A stretch of DNA of 64,000 nt from positions 20,793 to 84,792 of the forward strand of contig JBOHYR010000139.1 in assembly GCA_050737995.1 (NCBI GenBank), in the 5' to 3' direction. This DNA comes from 66-474 sp050737995 (GTDB taxonomy: Bacteria; Pseudomonadota; Gammaproteobacteria; Xanthomonadales; Rhodanobacteraceae). Position numbers and translations under genes: made by a program. Below the pieces are notes generated by a model. That model ran no database searches. It saw only the letters and a program-made list of their open reading frames with translations, and was not told the DNA's origin. Below, piece after piece: positions 59,978-64,000 of the stretch (position 1 is the first letter of the stretch; each line of letters opens with the position of its first letter).

Positions 59978-60760
59978 ATGAAGGCACTGACTGCGTGTGT
60001 GATTGCGATACTTGCAGTTTCCGCTGCCGCCAGTGTCCGCGCGGCAAATTCGGACAAGGCCATCGTCACCATTGATTACACCGACACCATTGCACCTGCC
60101 GGGATGCAGGCTTACGTGGCAGGCATCAAGGCCTACACCACGTGTCTGCGCGAGCATCACGTCACGTTCAACGAATACGCCGTCAGCCGCGCAACCGGCC
60201 GCAATACCTACGAGATCTCGTACTACCGCGAACCCATGACGTGGGCCCAACGGGACGAACTGGGTAGTGAATCCGCGCCCTGCAAGGCGACCTTCAACAC
60301 GCAGGTCGATCCGCACCTCAAAAGCGAGAGCGGTGCGGTCATGGTGGAGGAACCGGAGATGAGCCACCTGGCCGCGGGTGGAAAGAACCACGCACCGCCG
60401 CAGTTTCTGCACATCTTCAACTACACCCTGAAGTCCGGGCCCGTTGCAAATATCGCCTTCTCCGAAGCCGTCAAGAAGATTGCGGCGGCTGCCGCCAGGA
60501 CGAAGTGGCCGTATTACTGGGACGCGGTGGCCATCGAGGGCGGGGGCGAAGGTGCGCCGGACTATCAGCTCGCGATCGGCGGCAAGACGTGGGCTGACGT
60601 CGGCGCCGGACCCGACCCCTCGTTGTGGAATATGGTCGCGAACGCTTACGGGCAAACCGAGGCGGACGCCATACGCAAATCGCTCGACGATTCGATCGCG
60701 AAGATGTCCGACCACTTCGACAAATACAACACGGAGCTGAGCTACATCGCCGGCAAGTGA
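59978..60760 (+). CDS. Secreted protein of an unrecognised paralog family (A2)
   Basis: The product has 260 residues, with a signal peptide MKALTACVIAILAVSAAASV cleaved near VRA, and AGAGGG upstream. It shares with A3 most of its length: DTIAP, AYVAGIKAYTTCLREHHV (Cys56), PCKATFNTQVDPHLKSE (Cys102), PEMSHLA, TKWPYYWDAVAIEGGG, WADVGAGPDPSLW and ADAIRKSLDDSI. The C-terminus is DHFDKYNTELSYIAGK. No known domain, cofactor site or transmembrane segment beyond the signal is seen. Its placement between cytochrome genes suggests a periplasmic partner role, which is only inference. Confidence 0.75.
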   Translation: MKALTACVIAILAVSAAASVRAANSDKAIVTIDYTDTIAPAGMQAYVAGIKAYTTCLREHHVTFNEYAVSRATGRNTYEISYYREPMTWAQRDELGSESAPCKATFNTQVDPHLKSESGAVMVEEPEMSHLAAGGKNHAPPQFLHIFNYTLKSGPVANIAFSEAVKKIAAAAARTKWPYYWDAVAIEGGGEGAPDYQLAIGGKTWADVGAGPDPSLWNMVANAYGQTEADAIRKSLDDSIAKMSDHFDKYNTELSYIAGK

Positions 60761-60859
60761 TGCCAATGCATTCGGGCGACCGCGCCGTCCACCCCCGCTT
60801 CGTCCGACCGGGGAGCCGAGGATGGCTGCACGTCGACCTCAACCATGTGCGGAGGATCT

Positions 60860-61645
60860 ATGAAAGTTCTGACAGTGTGTGTAGTGGCGGCGCTGGCTCT
60901 GTCGGCCACCGCCAGTGCCTATGCGGCAAATTCGGATTCGGACAAGGCGGTCGTCATACGGGATTGGACCGATACCATTTCTCCCGCCCAACAGCAGGCC
61001 TACGAGGCCGGTCTCATGGCCTTCAACCAGTGCCTGCGCGAGCATCATGCCAAATTCAGCGAGCCCACCGTCGTGCACGAAACCGGCAACGACTATCAGT
61101 ATTCAACTGACGTGGGGCCCGTCACCTGGGCGGACATGGATCTCGTGGGTGCAGAGGTGGATCACTGCGATGCGACTTGGCGCGCGCAGGTCAACCCGCA
61201 TCTGAAGGGCGAGACCAGCGCGTTCATGGTGATCCAGCCGGACATGAGCAATTTGCCCGCGAACTGGAAGACGCAAACGCCGCCGCCGATCCTGCACGTG
61301 ACCGGCTACACGCTGAAACCGGGGCATGACGCCAGCATGGCCTTCACCGACGCGGTCAAGAAGATCACCGCGGCAGCCATCAAGACCAAATGGCCGTACT
61401 ACTGGAGCACCCTGCGGATCGAGGGCGGCGGAGACGGTGCGCCCGATTACATGCTGGTGATCCGGAGCAAGAACTGGGCCGATGTCGGGACCGACCCCAA
61501 CCCTGCACTGTGGAAGATGGTCGCAAGCGCGTACGGCCAGTCCAGCGCGGACGCGATCCGCAAGTCGCTCAACGAAGCAATCGCCAAGGCTCCTGACCAC
61601 TTCGACAAGTACAACGCCGACCTCAGCTATACCGCCGGCAAGTAG
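60860..61645 (+). CDS. Secreted protein of an unrecognised paralog family (A3)
   Basis: The product has 261 residues, the tandem duplicate of A2, with signal peptide MKVLTVCVVAALALSATASA and a strong CGGAGGATCT ribosome site. Conserved points are AFNQCLREHHAKF (Cys58), VDHCDATWRAQVNPHLKGE (Cys103), PDMSNLPANWKT, AFTDAVKKITAAAIKTKW, PYYWSTLRIEGGGDGAPDYM and DHFDKYNADLSYTAGK. Similarity to A2 is clearly higher than to A1. A hairpin follows its stop before the third cytochrome gene. Confidence 0.75.
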   Translation: MKVLTVCVVAALALSATASAYAANSDSDKAVVIRDWTDTISPAQQQAYEAGLMAFNQCLREHHAKFSEPTVVHETGNDYQYSTDVGPVTWADMDLVGAEVDHCDATWRAQVNPHLKGETSAFMVIQPDMSNLPANWKTQTPPPILHVTGYTLKPGHDASMAFTDAVKKITAAAIKTKWPYYWSTLRIEGGGDGAPDYMLVIRSKNWADVGTDPNPALWKMVASAYGQSSADAIRKSLNEAIAKAPDHFDKYNADLSYTAGK

Positions 61646-61662
61646 GCCGGAACGGCATGCAT

Positions 61663-61687
61663 CCGGGCGGCTGTGCAAGCCGCCCGG
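61663..61687 (+). terminator. Strong hairpin between A3 and the C3 cytochrome gene
   Basis: CCGGGCGGC (61663-61671) pairs perfectly with GCCGCCCGG (61679-61687) around TGTGCAA, followed by the partly T-rich GTTGCAGTCTTTCT. It may end the A2-A3 transcript or lower expression of the cytochrome gene downstream. Confidence 0.6.
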
Positions 61688-61748
61688 GTTGCAGTCTTTC
61701 TCGGATTGCCACGAGCGGGCTAATCCACTTGCAAGCTAGAGGTGCGAC

Positions 61749-62774
61749 ATGCGCAGGGATTGGAACAGGTGGGCTGCCGTTGCCACGGCGGTCTCGTTCG
61801 GTCTGCTGATGGCGAGCAGCGCCGTGGCACTTGCACACAGGAACGATCCCGTCGCGATCGACGCGCCTTTCATCGTGGCGGAGGCGTGGGCGCTTCCCAA
61901 GGCGCATTCGCCGGACCCGAGCACGCCCCACGCGCAAGCACCGAAACTGGACCTGCACAAGCCGCTGCACGTTCCCGGCAGCACGCGCACCTACACGCTG
62001 GCGCAGTACACCGACTTCAACCCGCCGGATTGGTTCCCACAAGATCATCCGCCCATGCCGCAGGTCGTTGCCCATGGACGCGACCCAAAGGTGATGGCGT
62101 GCGCGGAGTGTCACTGGCCGAACGGCCAAGGCGAACCAGCCACGGCGACGCTGGCGGGGCTACATCAGGCCTATATGCTCGAGCAGATCCATGCATTCCA
62201 GGCCGGCGAACGAGGCGCGCACTCTGGGGGCGCGATAAGGGAAATGGCCGAAGTGGCGCGAAACGCCCGCGCCGCCGATCTGCAGCAGGCGACGGCCTAT
62301 TTCTCCAAGCTGAAATTCACGCCGAACCTGCGGGTGGTTGAGACCGCGACCGTCCCCAAGACGCATTGGCAGTTTTGGGTAATGGCGCCGGATGCAGACG
62401 GTGCGCGCGAGCCGATCGGGGAGCGGATCATAGAGGTTCCCGTCAATGCCGATCTCTACCTTCTGCGCGATACGCATTCCGGCTTCGTCGCCTACGTGCC
62501 GCCGGGCAGCATCGAACGCGGCAAGGCATTGGCGACCAGGGGCCAAGGCGCGGCGCTGCCGTGCGAGAGCTGCCATGGAGCAAATTTGCGCGGCGTCGGG
62601 GCTTGCCCGCCGCTGGCCGGGCGTTCGCCCGTCTATATCGCTCGTGAATTGATCCTGTTTCGCCTCGGCAAGCGCACCGATCCCGGTGCGGCGCCGATGC
62701 GGCTGGAAGTTTCGCATCTGACACTGAAAGACATGATTGACGTGGCGGCGTATGCCGGGTCGCGAAGCCCTTGA
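61749..62774 (+). CDS. Di-heme c-type cytochrome, cytochrome c4-like (C3)
   Basis: The product has 341 residues with signal peptide cleavage near VALA. The heme sites are CAECH (118-122) and CESCH (272-276). It keeps the WFPQDHPPMPQVV block, TVPKTHWQFWVM, AREPIGERIIEVP, SGFVAYVPPGSI and RSPVYIARELILFRLGKR, so it is a third paralog of C1 and C2. In the middle segment the DTHSGFVAYVPPGSI form is closer to what I remember for related cytochromes elsewhere. The start is ATG 61749. It closes the A-C-C-A-A-C series. Confidence 0.86.
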   Translation: MRRDWNRWAAVATAVSFGLLMASSAVALAHRNDPVAIDAPFIVAEAWALPKAHSPDPSTPHAQAPKLDLHKPLHVPGSTRTYTLAQYTDFNPPDWFPQDHPPMPQVVAHGRDPKVMACAECHWPNGQGEPATATLAGLHQAYMLEQIHAFQAGERGAHSGGAIREMAEVARNARAADLQQATAYFSKLKFTPNLRVVETATVPKTHWQFWVMAPDADGAREPIGERIIEVPVNADLYLLRDTHSGFVAYVPPGSIERGKALATRGQGAALPCESCHGANLRGVGACPPLAGRSPVYIARELILFRLGKRTDPGAAPMRLEVSHLTLKDMIDVAAYAGSRSP

Positions 62775-62831
62775 GCTGGCTCGCGAGGATTTCTTCAGTG
62801 AGGATAAACACGGCAAATCGCTCAGAACTTC

Positions 62832-62957
62832 GTCATTCCGGGGCTGCCGCCGGCTTCATCGGCGGTAGAACCCGGAATCCATGGGTTTTTGCTCAGCAGA
62901 GCATAGATCTGGATTTCGGGTTCCGCCCGCAAACAGCGCGGACGGCCCCGGAATGAC
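62832..62957. repeat. MITE-like repeat with perfect 13-bp terminal inverted repeats (copy 2)
   Basis: The 126-base element begins GTCATTCCGGGGC (62832-62844) and ends GCCCCGGAATGAC (62945-62957), exact inverted repeats. Internal CCGGCTTCATCGGCG and GAACCCGGAATCCAT match the element at 21268-21392. It lies between the C3 gene and the hydrolase gene and has no coding potential of its own. Confidence 0.82.
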
Positions 62958-63023
62958 AATGCGGAACAGTTGACGACAGTGGATTATCAGGAATCTTGAT
63001 TGCTTCGTGGCAGGAGGTTTTTC

Positions 63024-64000
63024 ATGAAATGCATGCTGGCGGTGGTCTTCGCATTTGCGTTGGTGGTGTTGGCTTCTCCTGCGCAGGCAGCCCAGGGCGA
63101 TCAGGTGTACGCGCATCCGGGACATCTGGTGAACGCCGGTCCGACCAAGCTCAACTTTTATTGCACGGGCTCGGGTTCCCCAACGGTCATTTTCGATGCC
63201 GGCTGGGAAGACTGGTCACCGTCGTGGGTGTTGATCCAGCCTGTGATTGCGCGTCACACGCGCAGCTGCACCTACGACCGAGCCGGTTCCGGTTTCAGCG
63301 AGGCCGGGCCGATGCCGCGCACGAGTGTCGAGATCGCGAAGGAGCTGCACGCGGCCTTGCACAACGCCGGCATTCCGGGCCCGTATCTTCTGGTCGGACA
63401 TTCGTTCGGCGGTTACAACATCCGCACGTTCGCCGACCTCTACATGCCCGAGGTGTATGGCGAAGTGTTCGTGGACATCGCGGACGGCGATGTTGCGACG
63501 GGCAAAGAGCGTGAATTCTACGATCACGAGATTGGTCCCACGCTGCGGGCGTTGACCCGGTGCCGTGATGCGCTCGCGCAGCATCGACCCCTGCCGCCGA
63601 TCCCGATGACCGGTCATTCCTACGTGCCCGCGCCTAACACGCCGTGTTCGCACCAGTTCTTCCGCGGCCTGCCGATGAAGGAATGGTCGCCGCAACTCAA
63701 TGCCTCGGTGCTGCACCTCGCCAACACGCGTTTGGCGCTTTACGATGCGGCCATCTCCGAAATGGAGGAAATGCCGGCCGATACGACATGGCTCATCAGG
63801 TACCGGCGCTCCTTCGGCGACCGGCCGCTGGTCATTCTCACGGCGCAGAACCATTGTCTACGACAACGCCGGGACGCCACCGGCGCTCCGCGCGAAGAAT
63901 CTGGCGTTCGAGCGCTCCCACGCCCGGACGCAATCGAGGTTCCTCGCGCTCTCAAAGAACGCAAGGCAAATTCTCGTCCCGGAGAGCGGTTATTACATCC
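63024..64000 (+). pseudogene. Secreted alpha/beta hydrolase, frameshifted and cut by the window end
   Basis: The gene starts at 63024 after CAGGAGGT with signal peptide MKCMLAVVFAFALVVLASPA, cleaved near AQA. The alpha/beta-hydrolase pattern is clear: VIFDAGWEDWSPSWVLI, TYDRAGSGFSE, and the nucleophile elbow LLVGHSFGGYNIRTFADLY. At about 63854-63855 the frame shifts: after PLVILTAQNH the expected sequence VYDNAGTPPALRAKNLAFER continues only in the next frame. This fits one extra T. It reaches VPESGYYI at the window end, the region of the catalytic His. It may be a sequencing error. The substrate is unknown. Confidence 0.78.

Overview
The window reads as chromosomal DNA of a high-G+C gammaproteobacterium, most likely of the order Xanthomonadales (Lysobacterales), perhaps Rhodanobacteraceae. 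This is an inference from the split two-gene metH, the lptD-surA-pdxA-ksgA-apaG-apaH and surE-pcm-yqaA-nlpD gene orders, the large family of TPR membrane proteins and the dispersed hairpin repeats. No database search was possible. No rRNA, CRISPR array, prophage or transposase gene is visible. One tRNA gene (Val, anticodon CAC) is present.

Region 1 (about 1-16 kb) is a carbohydrate locus. After the tail of an isoaspartyl peptidase gene come a periplasmic trehalase (GH37), a TonB-dependent receptor broken by a one-base frameshift, two tandem secreted GH65 enzymes, a TPR protein with a C-terminal 2OG-Fe(II) oxygenase domain, a secreted GH31 enzyme with a carbohydrate-binding-like insert, a second stand-alone 2OG-Fe(II) oxygenase and a secreted SGNH hydrolase. 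Together they look like an outer-membrane uptake and periplasmic breakdown system for alpha-glucosides. The GH31 gene and the convergent TPR-oxygenase gene overlap tail to tail by 235 bp.

Region 2 (16-27 kb) holds small membrane proteins, the tRNA, and a methionine-synthesis operon on the minus strand: an ArsR-type regulator fused to a methyltransferase, then the two halves of cobalamin-dependent methionine synthase. An acyl-CoA dehydrogenase gene and a DUF922-like gene follow divergently.

Region 3 (25.6-48.5 kb) is housekeeping. On the minus strand are apaH, apaG, ksgA, pdxA, surA, lptD, a three-domain aminopeptidase P and one TPR/TolB-like protein. On the plus strand are pyrG, kdsA, eno, ftsB, surE, pcm, a DedA-like gene and nlpD, then rlmE and ftsH, with DUF498 and yhbY genes on the minus strand between. 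Several repeat hairpins sit between these genes; one appears to have become the C-terminal tail of PyrG.

Region 4 (48.6-64 kb) is accessory. It starts with four tandem, mostly overlapping TPR/TolB-like paralogs and the broken start of a further copy. A short piece matching the end of such a copy lies about 1.1 kb downstream, beyond an unrelated secreted-protein gene, which suggests that the last TPR gene was interrupted or replaced. The rest alternates members of two paralogous secreted families: three di-heme c-type cytochromes and three unrecognised proteins of about 260 residues with two conserved cysteines (order A-C-C-A-A-C). This alternating array is the best candidate for an undescribed system. 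A MITE-like repeat and a frameshifted alpha/beta hydrolase gene, cut by the window end, close the window.
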